Positions 1-5,940 of a stretch of 9,493 nucleotides of DNA are shown one piece after another. The position numbers were made by a program, and so were the translations under genes. Source of the stretch: an uncultured Sphingobacteriales bacterium (GTDB lineage: Bacteria; Bacteroidota; Bacteroidia; Chitinophagales; Chitinophagaceae); the NCBI GenBank assembly GCA_946887085.1, contig CAMPKG010000115.1, positions 1 through 9,493 of the forward strand, written 5' to 3'. Positions within the stretch are counted from its first letter, which is position 1. Each line of letters opens with the position of its first letter. The notes beneath the pieces were generated by a model. The model had not been told where the DNA came from, searched no databases, and saw only the letters and a list, made by a program, of their open reading frames with translations.

Positions 1-53
1 ACCTCAATGCGAACGACATTAATGCCGCGATGAAAATCATCGAGGGCAGCGCG
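1..53 (+). CDS. rplK: Possible 3' fragment of ribosomal protein L11 gene (likely chimeric edge)
   Basis: Reading from base 3 on the plus strand gives LNANDINAAMKIIEGSA. This aligns in register, without gaps, with the conserved C-terminal segment of ribosomal protein L11 (the family pattern is DLN..D...A...I.GSARSMG). After GSA the expected RSMG is replaced by LPYFFFNR, so the match stops at about base 53. Downstream the sequence belongs to the opposite-strand LUD gene. L11 is normally followed by rplA, not by an antisense LUD gene, and the codons here are G/C-ending compared with the rest of the window. I read it as a short foreign end joined to this contig, or as a rearrangement remnant, not as a working gene. 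The identification rests on 17 residues recalled against the family, so chance resemblance is possible. Confidence 0.5.
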
Positions 54-589
54 CTGCCATATTTTTTCTTCAACAGGTTAAGGCCATCACCAATATCAGG
101 CACAACCTGGCCCGCGTAGGCCACAATAATATGTACCGGGTAAAATACCGTAGCCGTCCGGCCAAGATGCTGTTTGCTGCTGATATAAACAGAACCCGTG
201 CGGGCAACCAGGTATTCGCAACCTGTAATACAGGCATCGGCATGTGAATTATTGATATCCGCCGGCTCTACAATATTTATCTTGTTGTTCTGAAACACCT
301 GCAACAGGCGCGGTTCTGCGCAAAACAGATGTTGCCAGCCGCGGCTGTCATACAGGTTATTGATCTGTTCCAGCAACTCCTGCTCATTCTCACAAAACAC
401 GAATTTCCCACCCAGTTTGATAAAGCTTTCCGCAAAGGTTTCCTCAACCTCTTGTCCGCTACCGGCGAAAACTTCGTTGTTCATCTTCTCAGCGTCCGGA
501 AATGGCATCGGCAGGCGTTCTGAATTAAGCGCTCTGCGAATGCGGCTAAGGATATTCTCTTTTGCTTTGGATGTTCTGAAAGTTTGCAT
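1..589 (-). CDS. LUD-domain protein (LutC/YkgG-like), C-terminus not in window
   Basis: The minus-strand frame opens with ATG at 589-587 (MQTFRTSKAKENILSRIRRA) and stays open to the window edge, giving 196 codons. The layout fits the LUD family found in lactate-utilisation proteins LutB/LutC: an N-terminal helix with ILSRIRRAL; a CENEQELLEQI segment; a central ACITGCEYLVARTGSV core; then PVHIIVAYAGQVVPDI and GLNLLKKKYGSALPSMI. LutC-type proteins work with iron-sulfur partners in L-lactate oxidation in Bacillus; single LUD genes are common in Bacteroidota and their exact role is unclear. No lutA or lutB is visible. Family similarity ends near base 35: after LPSMI the frame reads FIAALMSFALR instead of the usual S-R-T-A-D-I-E tail, which supports a join at the edge. 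A TA-CTT-TTTG element at 607-599 (spacer one base too long) is the only promoter hint. Lactate function is inference. Confidence 0.85.
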   Translation of the reverse strand, partial: MQTFRTSKAKENILSRIRRALNSERLPMPFPDAEKMNNEVFAGSGQEVEETFAESFIKLGGKFVFCENEQELLEQINNLYDSRGWQHLFCAEPRLLQVFQNNKINIVEPADINNSHADACITGCEYLVARTGSVYISSKQHLGRTATVFYPVHIIVAYAGQVVPDIGDGLNLLKKKYGSALPSMIFIAALMSFALR

Positions 590-745
590 AGTCCGGGTCA
601 AAAGTAGGAAGATTGAGGAAACTTTGATTGATATGGCCATTGGCATTTCTAAGTGTTGCGAGCGAGCTCAGCCATTGACTGAGTAAATCGTTAAATGATT
701 GCGTTTTAAGAATTGATGGTACAGGTTTTTCTGGGAACCAAGTAA

Positions 746-931
746 ATGGAACGAACTATGTCACGTGAAGAAAATGATAAATTAAGGCCGGGCACAGACG
801 AGCAGGAACATATAATATCGAAAGAAGAAATTGAAGAGCGGATAGACGCGATAAACGAGAATGCCGAACAAAAAGCTGCCGCAAGGCGCGAGGACGACCA
901 TAGCCGTCAACGAGAGCTGGACAGGGATTAA
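746..931 (+). CDS. Small highly charged hypothetical protein
   Basis: This is a 61-residue ORF beginning [20 protein letters not shown] and ending RQRELDRD. It is almost entirely hydrophilic, rich in Glu, Asp, Arg and Lys, with no signal peptide, membrane segment or cysteine. Residues from about 25 to 58 ([20 protein letters not shown] onward) should be helical and may be a short coiled coil or disordered tail. A second in-frame ATG at 758 (MSREEND) is an equally possible start; neither has a clear Shine-Dalgarno sequence. It ends 14 bases before the macrodomain gene on the same strand, so the two are probably co-transcribed, which is the main argument that it is real. I do not recognise a family and assign no function. 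No other reading frame here has a recognisable product. Confidence 0.55.
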   Translation: MERTMSREENDKLRPGTDEQEHIISKEEIEERIDAINENAEQKAAARREDDHSRQRELDRD

Positions 932-945
932 GCGATATTTGTGTA

Positions 946-1452
946 ATGACGAAACTTCGTGTAGTTAAGGGAGACATCACCCAACAGCAGATAGATGCAA
1001 TAGTCAATGCAGCTAATACATCCCTGTTGGGAGGTGGTGGCGTTGATGGTGCCATCCATCGCGCAGCCGGTCCCGGTCTGTTGGAAGAATGTAGAACACT
1101 AAATGGCTGCAAAACGGGTGAGGCAAAGATCACCAAAGGTTACCGGCTGCCGGTGAAATATGTGATACACACCGCAGGGCCAGTGTGGAATGGCGGTGGC
1201 CACGGTGAAAAAGAATTATTACGCAACGCATATTCCAATAGCCTGAAACTTGCTATGGAAAATAGCGTGCGTACTATCGCGTTTCCGAACATCAGCACCG
1301 GTGTCTACCGCTTTCCGAAAAATGAAGCCGCGGCAATAGCGGTAGATACCGTAAGAGAATTTGTGTCGACACATCCTTTGGCATTGGATGAAGTTCTTTT
1401 TATTTGTTTTGATGATGATAACTATCAGCTATATCAAAAGCTGCTACAATGA
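946..1452 (+). CDS. Macrodomain protein, O-acetyl-ADP-ribose deacetylase / ADP-ribosyl hydrolase (MacroD/YmdB type)
   Basis: This 168-residue protein is a single complete macrodomain. The family motifs occur in order: GDIT at 9-12; [20 protein letters not shown] from 21 (adenine/ribose and distal-ribose contacts); AGP at 77-79; and [12 protein letters not shown] at 113-124 (diphosphate loop). Asn24 and Asp34 match the catalytic Asn/Asp pair of MacroD-type enzymes such as human MacroD2 and E. coli YmdB. These enzymes hydrolyse O-acetyl-ADP-ribose and remove mono-ADP-ribose from acidic residues; this one should be cytoplasmic. The length is typical of stand-alone bacterial members. The ATG at 946 is preceded by TAA stops in the leader and directly starts the conserved first strand ([10 protein letters not shown]). 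It follows the small charged ORF by 14 bases and ends in a hairpin terminator. No ADP-ribosyltransferase or toxin partner is visible, so the physiological target is unknown. Confidence 0.94.
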   Translation: MTKLRVVKGDITQQQIDAIVNAANTSLLGGGGVDGAIHRAAGPGLLEECRTLNGCKTGEAKITKGYRLPVKYVIHTAGPVWNGGGHGEKELLRNAYSNSLKLAMENSVRTIAFPNISTGVYRFPKNEAAAIAVDTVREFVSTHPLALDEVLFICFDDDNYQLYQKLLQ

Positions 1453-1482
1453 AAAAAGCCCTGCTTGACAGCAGGGCTCTTG
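1452..1482. terminator. Rho-independent terminator between convergent genes
   Basis: AGCCCTGC (1457-1464) and GCAGGGCT (1471-1478) form a perfect 8-bp stem with a 6-base TTGACA loop. Six A residues at 1452-1457 give a T-tract on the minus strand, so it best terminates the lipoprotein gene coming from the right. On the plus strand, after the macrodomain stop codon (1450-1452), the downstream CTTGATTT tract is weaker, so termination there is plausible but less efficient. Confidence 0.85.
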
Positions 1483-1510
1483 ATTTGCCTATCTACTTTA
1501 TCTGTAAATA

Positions 1511-2800
1511 CTAGTAAGCCTTATTGTTTGGATCCCACTCAGCCCAACCTGATGTCCAGTCTGTACCCGTGATAGCTCCTGCACCTTTAGTAGCTGCCAT
1601 ACCGCCGGCTTTAGCTCCGAAGTTCAGCGAGCCAATTTTGAACGGCTCGTTCAGTCCAGCCTCAGCCACATCTGTCAATACCACGTTGCCATCGGCAGTA
1701 GCTTTTGCAGTGATGTCAGCTGTAGCAGTTGCATCAGCACCTTTGTATGTATCAGTAGTCGCTAACAACAGGTTATTTTTGAAGGCAGAAGTACCATTCT
1801 TATAGTCGTTCAGTGTACCGCTTGATTCTATAGAGAACCCACCTTTCTGGTGACCGATCAGGATCGAGTTTTCAACGGTGAAACGAGCAGCGCGACGGAA
1901 ACGTAGTGCATATTGATGATTTGCTTGTGTATTAGCTGCTTTGTTAGGTCCAACAAAAGTGAAGTTTATCAGCTTAGGATGTGTGTAGGGAGTAGCAGAA
2001 GTACCTGTACCATCGTTATCACACTCGACGCCGTTTGATGCATCAGCGGCGTCAGCTATTTGCGGGTTCTTGAAAGAGATGCCGCCCGTAATAGTGCCCC
2101 TGTAACCGAAATCGAAATCGAAATCGTCATCAGCACAAGCATAAGCAATAAGGTTCTTACAGTTAACTGTACCACCGAAGAACTCAAAACCATCATCATT
2201 GCCATAAGAAACCATCACGTTCTCAATAGTAGTACCGCTACCAACACCACCCAAAGTAAGACCATTGATCTCAGAACCAGGAGAAGCTGCGATACCTGCG
2301 AATTCGATGCGAACATATTTCAGCGTACCTGAGTTATCCGCATCATCGCTGCCACCATATGTACGATCCACACCACCTTCGATCTTCGGATTAGAAGAAC
2401 GGTTGGTTGTTGCTTTACCAAGAATGATGATACCGCCCCAGTCACCGGCACGGCGCTGACCGGCAGGAAGGCCGGATGTAAATACGATCGGGCTAGAAGA
2501 AGTACCTTCTGCCATGATCTTGCCACCTGGCTCAACGATCAAGGCGCCTTTGTCAACAACATCACTTTTGATTATTGTACCTGCAGGAATTGTCAATGTT
2601 GCGCCAGACTTTACATATACATATCCTTTCAGGGTCCACACAGAATCAGCAGCAAGTGCTTTGTCGGAACTAACCTCGCCAGTCAGCACATGAGATGCAG
2701 TTGGGGTAGTTGGCTTGGGATCGTCCTCTTTATCCTTGCAAGATGTAAAGCCAATTGCCAGGATGCCGGCGGACATAAGTAAAAGTTTTGGGAACTTCAT
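1511..2800 (-). CDS. Secreted beta-helix-like lipoprotein, putative partner of the upstream TonB-dependent receptor
   Basis: I place the start at the ATG at 2800-2798; an upstream TTG would add seven residues in front of the signal peptide. The resulting 429-residue protein starts MKFPKLLLMSAGILAIGF and has a lipoprotein-type cysteine at 21 (FTSC), followed by KDKEDDPKP, a charged linker. The rest is rich in Gly, Asp, Asn, Ser and Thr, with regularly spaced short strands (VYVKSGATLTIPAGTIIKSD; GALIVEPGGKIMAEG; IENVMVSYGNDDGFEFFGG; ITGGISFKNP), the pattern of a right-handed parallel beta-helix. Acidic clusters occur at DRTYGGSDDADNSG, NDDGFEFFGG and DDDFDFDFGYRG, which could bind metal ions. 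There is no C-terminal type IX sorting domain. The gene lies 167 bases downstream of the receptor in the same direction, with similar regulatory repeats, so I infer a surface or periplasmic partner in the same uptake process. The ligand is unknown and no enzyme motif is seen. Confidence 0.85.
   Translation of the reverse strand: MKFPKLLLMSAGILAIGFTSCKDKEDDPKPTTPTASHVLTGEVSSDKALAADSVWTLKGYVYVKSGATLTIPAGTIIKSDVVDKGALIVEPGGKIMAEGTSSSPIVFTSGLPAGQRRAGDWGGIIILGKATTNRSSNPKIEGGVDRTYGGSDDADNSGTLKYVRIEFAGIAASPGSEINGLTLGGVGSGTTIENVMVSYGNDDGFEFFGGTVNCKNLIAYACADDDFDFDFGYRGTITGGISFKNPQIADAADASNGVECDNDGTGTSATPYTHPKLINFTFVGPNKAANTQANHQYALRFRRAARFTVENSILIGHQKGGFSIESSGTLNDYKNGTSAFKNNLLLATTDTYKGADATATADITAKATADGNVVLTDVAEAGLNEPFKIGSLNFGAKAGGMAATKGAGAITGTDWTSGWAEWDPNNKAY
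2108..2125. repeat. Three tandem GAAATC hexamers inside the lipoprotein gene
   Basis: GAAATC occurs three times back to back. On the coding (minus) strand it encodes the alternating Asp-Phe run in DDDFDFDFGYRG. It is in frame, so gain or loss of a unit would add or remove two residues without a frameshift. Confidence 0.6.
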
Positions 2801-2818
2801 AATTGTTTGATTTTGACG

Positions 2819-2826
2819 CAAAACTA
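2819..2826 (-). promoter_or_regulatory. -7 promoter element for the beta-helix lipoprotein gene
   Basis: The minus strand reads TAGTTTTG, an exact match to the Bacteroidota -7 consensus TAnnTTTG. It lies 18 bases upstream of the ATG. No good -33 TTG is present; that region is instead occupied by the 11-base direct repeats, as expected for an activator-dependent promoter. Confidence 0.65.
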
Positions 2827-2829
2827 TTC

Positions 2830-2904
2830 CGGGCAGATTACGGCTATTTTAAGGGAACATTACCTGTGTGTTAAGAATGTCAGGACATCGTCAGCGGAAT
2901 GTTA
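2830..2904 (-). promoter_or_regulatory. Pho-box-like array of 11-base direct repeats (PhoB/OmpR-type operator)
   Basis: Read on the minus strand from 2904 downward, the units are TAACATTCCGC, TGACGATGTCC, TGACATTCTTA, then TAACACACAGG (offset 9 instead of 11), TAATGTTCCCT, TAAAATAGCCG and TAATCTGCCCG. Each begins with TAA or TGA, at an 11-base step except for the one 9-base step. The stronger core (T)AACATTC/GACATTC recurs at 22-base spacing. The last unit ends 3 bases before the -7 element. Direct repeats at 11-base steps with a TTAACA-like core are the known geometry of PhoP/PhoB boxes. Assignment to phosphate control is inference; binding by another OmpR-family regulator is possible. Confidence 0.6.
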
Positions 2905-2912
2905 ACCGCAAT

Positions 2913-2940
2913 AAAAAAGGGCGAAGAGACCTTCGCCCTA
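2913..2940 (-). terminator. Rho-independent terminator after the TonB-dependent receptor gene
   Basis: AGGGCGAAG (2918-2926) and CTTCGCCCT (2931-2939) form a perfect 9-bp stem with an AGAC loop. A run of six A residues (2913-2918) becomes the T-tract on the minus strand. It sits just past the receptor stop codon and ahead of the lipoprotein's own regulatory region, so the two genes are mainly separate transcripts. Confidence 0.9.
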
Positions 2941-2967
2941 TATTTAAGGATTGGCAGTTTATGCGTA

Positions 2968-5802
2968 TTACTTGCCAAAGCGGTAATTAAAGCCTAATGT
3001 GAGTGTTGTACCTTGTTTGAATTGCTGGAATATCTGGTCGTTGCCATTACCAACTTTGCTTGCACCAGCCTGGTAGCTGTCTTTAGTATCTGTGTTCCAG
3101 TAGTAGGTAGTGGGGCTGTTCAGCAGATCGCCCACGGTAAGCTTCACTTCACCTTTTTTCTTCAACACTTGTTTGCTTATCTGCAAGTCCACTATGTCAC
3201 GGCCGTTTTCCCAGGTTGTCGGAATAGAGCCATTACCCACGATTGCGATACGATGACCAATGCGGTTGTATAGTGCGCTAAACGCCCAACCACTGTTCGG
3301 GTCATTATATAAAGCAGAGACGTTCACCAAATAAGGCGACTGGCCCTGTAGCGGACGATTGGTTTTTGTACCAGGTATGTTGATTGTACCAATAAAAGAT
3401 GCATCAACTTTAGAATAGATATAGGTAAAGTTACCGGCCAGTGTAAGGTTCTCTGCCCATTTTGCAGGGCTGATAAAAGACATGTTCTTACGAATATCCA
3501 GCTCAGCGCCTACGGCATCGGCAGAACTTGCATTCTGGTAATCGAATATAAAGAGGTCGAGGTTAGACTGGTCGTTCATTTTTGCTTCGATCGGGTTTTC
3601 AAAACGTTTGTAGAATGCGCCTAATGTTATTACCTCGCCTGGATTGGGATAGAATTCATATCGAAGATCGAAGTTGTTGATATTTGCACGCTTCAGTGCA
3701 GGGTTACCGGCGATGGTCCACAGGTTCTCAAAGTCAATAAATTGGAAAGGAGCAATCTCACGGAATTCCGGACGGTTAACTGTACGTGATCCACCGAAAC
3801 GTATCTTCGATTTCTCGTTCATATCATATGATATATTCAGCGAAGGAAGCACATCATTGAATACATCGGTCTGATCAATAGCTGCACCTGACCGGTTAAG
3901 AGCCCCAAGTGTTTGCGCGTATGACTCAATGCGCACACCCCACACAGCACGCCATTTATCACTCAGCTTATTGTCCAGCACTACAAAACCCGCGTTCAAT
4001 AGACCGGTAGCGTCATATGAATCATCAGGACTGGTGATCTCGTTCAGCCTGAACCCATCTCCACCGATATTGGCGTCGCTGAAAATAGTATTCACATCCA
4101 TGATCTCAATATCATGATCCAGCGACATGTCATTAGCCTCATATTGGAAAGTACGCGCTCCGAATGTCCTGGTTCTATATGAGCCGAGGTAACCGGTCTT
4201 AAATGTTTGTTTCAAACCAAACATCTCGAACGGATAGCTAACCGTAAGATTGCCACCGAAGTTGTTATCTGTTTGGTTAGAGAAAAACCTGCGACTGTTC
4301 CTGTCTACAATTCTGAATGGTTGTACTTCGTCAACAACAGGTTCATCGTTTGCATCGAATGATGCGCTACGGCTATAAAAAGCAGTACGAAGATCGTTCT
4401 GCTGAGTATTCAGATTTGCATAATTCAGGTTCCATGTCACCTTAATATTGCGTGCGCCAATAGCGTGATCGCCCTCCAGCTGCGTGTTGTACAACTGGCG
4501 CTCCGATGGAACAAAAGAATGCATTTTAATTTGCTGATTGTTGCTCGTATTATGACCATTCCTTGTATAATAGTAGTTATCGTACGCTTTGTTGTACAGG
4601 TTCTTAAAAGAGAATTTGGATCTACCTGCTACATAAGAGAAGTTGGCCAGGCCAGCAAGGTTTGAAGAAAACCTGTTTTGCTGATCGATAACATAGCTGC
4701 TCACACGGCCTTCGCCCTGCTCATATTTACCGCGGATATAATCAGGAATGATCGTCTGAGAATTCCTGTACGAAAGGCCAACTATCGTTCCGAACTTAGC
4801 ACCGTTTTCCAGGTATTGGACATTCCCTAATGATGCCTGTAAAGCTGTGTTTGGCAGGTTTGCCGATTTTATCTCGGGATAATTGTTTTGCAACGCCTTT
4901 GTTGCCGCCACCTGCGCAGACGATGGCATTTGTTTATACTCCCGGTAGTTATCGCCAAATGCAGAAGGCAAGCCCGCGCCCGACGGGAAACCGATATAAT
5001 CGCCTGCAGCGCGTTTGTTAACAGTCACGTGCTCAAAAGTACTTTGCGTATTGTAACCCTGGCCCACTCCAGCATTCAAAAAGTTGCGATCTGGAACACC
5101 TTTAGTTAATACCTGCACGATACCACCCGCAAAGTCGCCCGGCATGTCAGGAGATGCAGTTTTATTGATAATGATATTATCGATCAGGTTTGACGGGATC
5201 ACATCGAAAGAGAAGGCTTTTTTATCAGGCTCCGTGCTGGGCATCAACGCGTTGTTCACCATCGCCAGGTTGTATCGGTCGCTCAGGCCGCGGATAACTA
5301 CATATTTGTTATCCTTCACGCTGGCTCCGCTCACACGCTTCAACACTTCACCTGTATTACGGTCGGGCGTACGCTGGATCACGTCCGCAGAAATACCGCT
5401 TGATACGGCCACACTGTTCCTCTGCATTACATACAGTGCATTCACTGATTCCCTTTTCAGTGTTGCAGTTACTACCACATCTTTCAGTTGGGTTTTGCTG
5501 TCTTCGGTTATCACAGCATCAACGGTAGTGGTCTGTCCATCCTTTACAACAACGTCGCTGATGTCTTTCGGCTGGTAACCGAGATACCTTACTTCAACAG
5601 AGTAATCGCCTGCGGCAATTGTGATCTGGAAACGTCCGTCTACATCAGTGGCAGTACCTTTGCCTGTACCCTTTACCATTACCGTGGCGCCAATGACAGG
5701 TTCGCCGGTCTTTTCGTCCGATATCTTACCGGCTATGTTACCATCCGCAAACGCCATTGCATTGGTAACCAAAACAAAAAACAGAATAAATAAAATACGC
5801 AT
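2968..5802 (-). CDS. TonB-dependent outer-membrane receptor with N-terminal carboxypeptidase-regulatory-like domain
   Basis: This is a 944-residue outer-membrane transporter. The signal peptide is residues 1-19 (MRILFILFFVLVTNAMAFA, likely cleaved before DG). Residues 21-104 form a CarboxypepD_reg-like beta-sandwich (NIAGKISDEKTGEPVIGATV; DVDGRF; YSVEVRYLGYQP). A plug domain follows at about 107-235 (KDVVVTATLKRESVNAL; TGEVLKRVSGASVKDNKYVV; RGLSDRYNLAMVNNALMPS; ASPDMPGDFAGGIVQVLTKG). The rest is a beta-barrel rich in aromatic and Asn residues, ending LTLGFNYRFGK. Such receptors import ligands too large or scarce for porins, using TonB-ExbBD energy. The usual SusD-like lipoprotein is absent; the next gene is a beta-helix lipoprotein instead. 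The ATG at 5802 starts directly at the signal peptide. The upstream region carries six 11-base repeats, suggesting activation by a PhoB/OmpR-type regulator. Substrate is not deducible from sequence. Confidence 0.95.
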   Translation of the reverse strand: MRILFILFFVLVTNAMAFADGNIAGKISDEKTGEPVIGATVMVKGTGKGTATDVDGRFQITIAAGDYSVEVRYLGYQPKDISDVVVKDGQTTTVDAVITEDSKTQLKDVVVTATLKRESVNALYVMQRNSVAVSSGISADVIQRTPDRNTGEVLKRVSGASVKDNKYVVIRGLSDRYNLAMVNNALMPSTEPDKKAFSFDVIPSNLIDNIIINKTASPDMPGDFAGGIVQVLTKGVPDRNFLNAGVGQGYNTQSTFEHVTVNKRAAGDYIGFPSGAGLPSAFGDNYREYKQMPSSAQVAATKALQNNYPEIKSANLPNTALQASLGNVQYLENGAKFGTIVGLSYRNSQTIIPDYIRGKYEQGEGRVSSYVIDQQNRFSSNLAGLANFSYVAGRSKFSFKNLYNKAYDNYYYTRNGHNTSNNQQIKMHSFVPSERQLYNTQLEGDHAIGARNIKVTWNLNYANLNTQQNDLRTAFYSRSASFDANDEPVVDEVQPFRIVDRNSRRFFSNQTDNNFGGNLTVSYPFEMFGLKQTFKTGYLGSYRTRTFGARTFQYEANDMSLDHDIEIMDVNTIFSDANIGGDGFRLNEITSPDDSYDATGLLNAGFVVLDNKLSDKWRAVWGVRIESYAQTLGALNRSGAAIDQTDVFNDVLPSLNISYDMNEKSKIRFGGSRTVNRPEFREIAPFQFIDFENLWTIAGNPALKRANINNFDLRYEFYPNPGEVITLGAFYKRFENPIEAKMNDQSNLDLFIFDYQNASSADAVGAELDIRKNMSFISPAKWAENLTLAGNFTYIYSKVDASFIGTINIPGTKTNRPLQGQSPYLVNVSALYNDPNSGWAFSALYNRIGHRIAIVGNGSIPTTWENGRDIVDLQISKQVLKKKGEVKLTVGDLLNSPTTYYWNTDTKDSYQAGASKVGNGNDQIFQQFKQGTTLTLGFNYRFGK

Positions 5803-5818
5803 AAATCCTTATTTAGCA

Positions 5819-5826
5819 CAAAATTC
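5819..5826 (-). promoter_or_regulatory. Candidate -7 element for the receptor gene
   Basis: The minus strand reads GAATTTTG, one mismatch from TAnnTTTG, 16 bases before the ATG. Its distance to the first 11-base repeat is the same as for the lipoprotein promoter, which is the main reason to accept this imperfect element. Confidence 0.5.
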
Positions 5827-5829
5827 CAT

Positions 5830-5895
5830 TTTGAATGTTATCACCGGTTTACCGCAATGTTACGCCTGCATCAACTGAATGTTAAGCCAATATTA
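5830..5895 (-). promoter_or_regulatory. Pho-box-like array of six 11-base direct repeats upstream of the receptor
   Basis: Read on the minus strand from 5895 down, six contiguous 11-mers occur: TAATATTGGCT, TAACATTCAGT, TGATGCAGGCG, TAACATTGCGG, TAAACCGGTGA and TAACATTCAAA. Units 2, 4 and 6 share TAACATT exactly, giving a 22-base period, and the alternate units keep only the TAA/TGA start. The array ends 3 bases before the -7-like element. Spacing and core resemble PhoP/PhoB direct-repeat operators. The array lies in the gap to the divergent aminotransferase gene, about 30 bases from that gene's own -7 element, so it might also affect it. Confidence 0.65.
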
Positions 5896-5925
5896 ACTGC
5901 ATGAGAACCTGTATCGGTAAAGCGC

Positions 5926-5933
5926 TATTTTTG
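5926..5933 (+). promoter_or_regulatory. -7 promoter element for the aminotransferase gene
   Basis: TATTTTTG matches TAnnTTTG exactly. It ends 7 bases before the ATG, implying a very short leader. No convincing -33 TTG is seen at the usual distance. Confidence 0.5.
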
Positions 5934-5940
5934 AGTCCAG

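Noticed and set aside
599..607. Possible -7 element for the LUD gene (minus-strand TACTTTTTG)
   Set aside because: The spacer between TA and TTTG is three bases instead of two, so it was not listed as a separate promoter.
329..686. Two plus-strand ORFs of 64 and 108 codons
   Set aside because: They overlap the LUD-domain gene on the other strand, which has a coherent family pattern.
2801..2821. Seven-codon N-terminal extension of the beta-helix lipoprotein starting at TTG
   Set aside because: The extension would sit in front of a normal lipoprotein signal peptide and overlap the -7 element; the ATG at 2800 is better.
5084..5578. Plus-strand ORF of 164 codons
   Set aside because: It lies antisense within the TonB-dependent receptor gene, has no recognisable domain, and follows from the codon pattern of the real gene.
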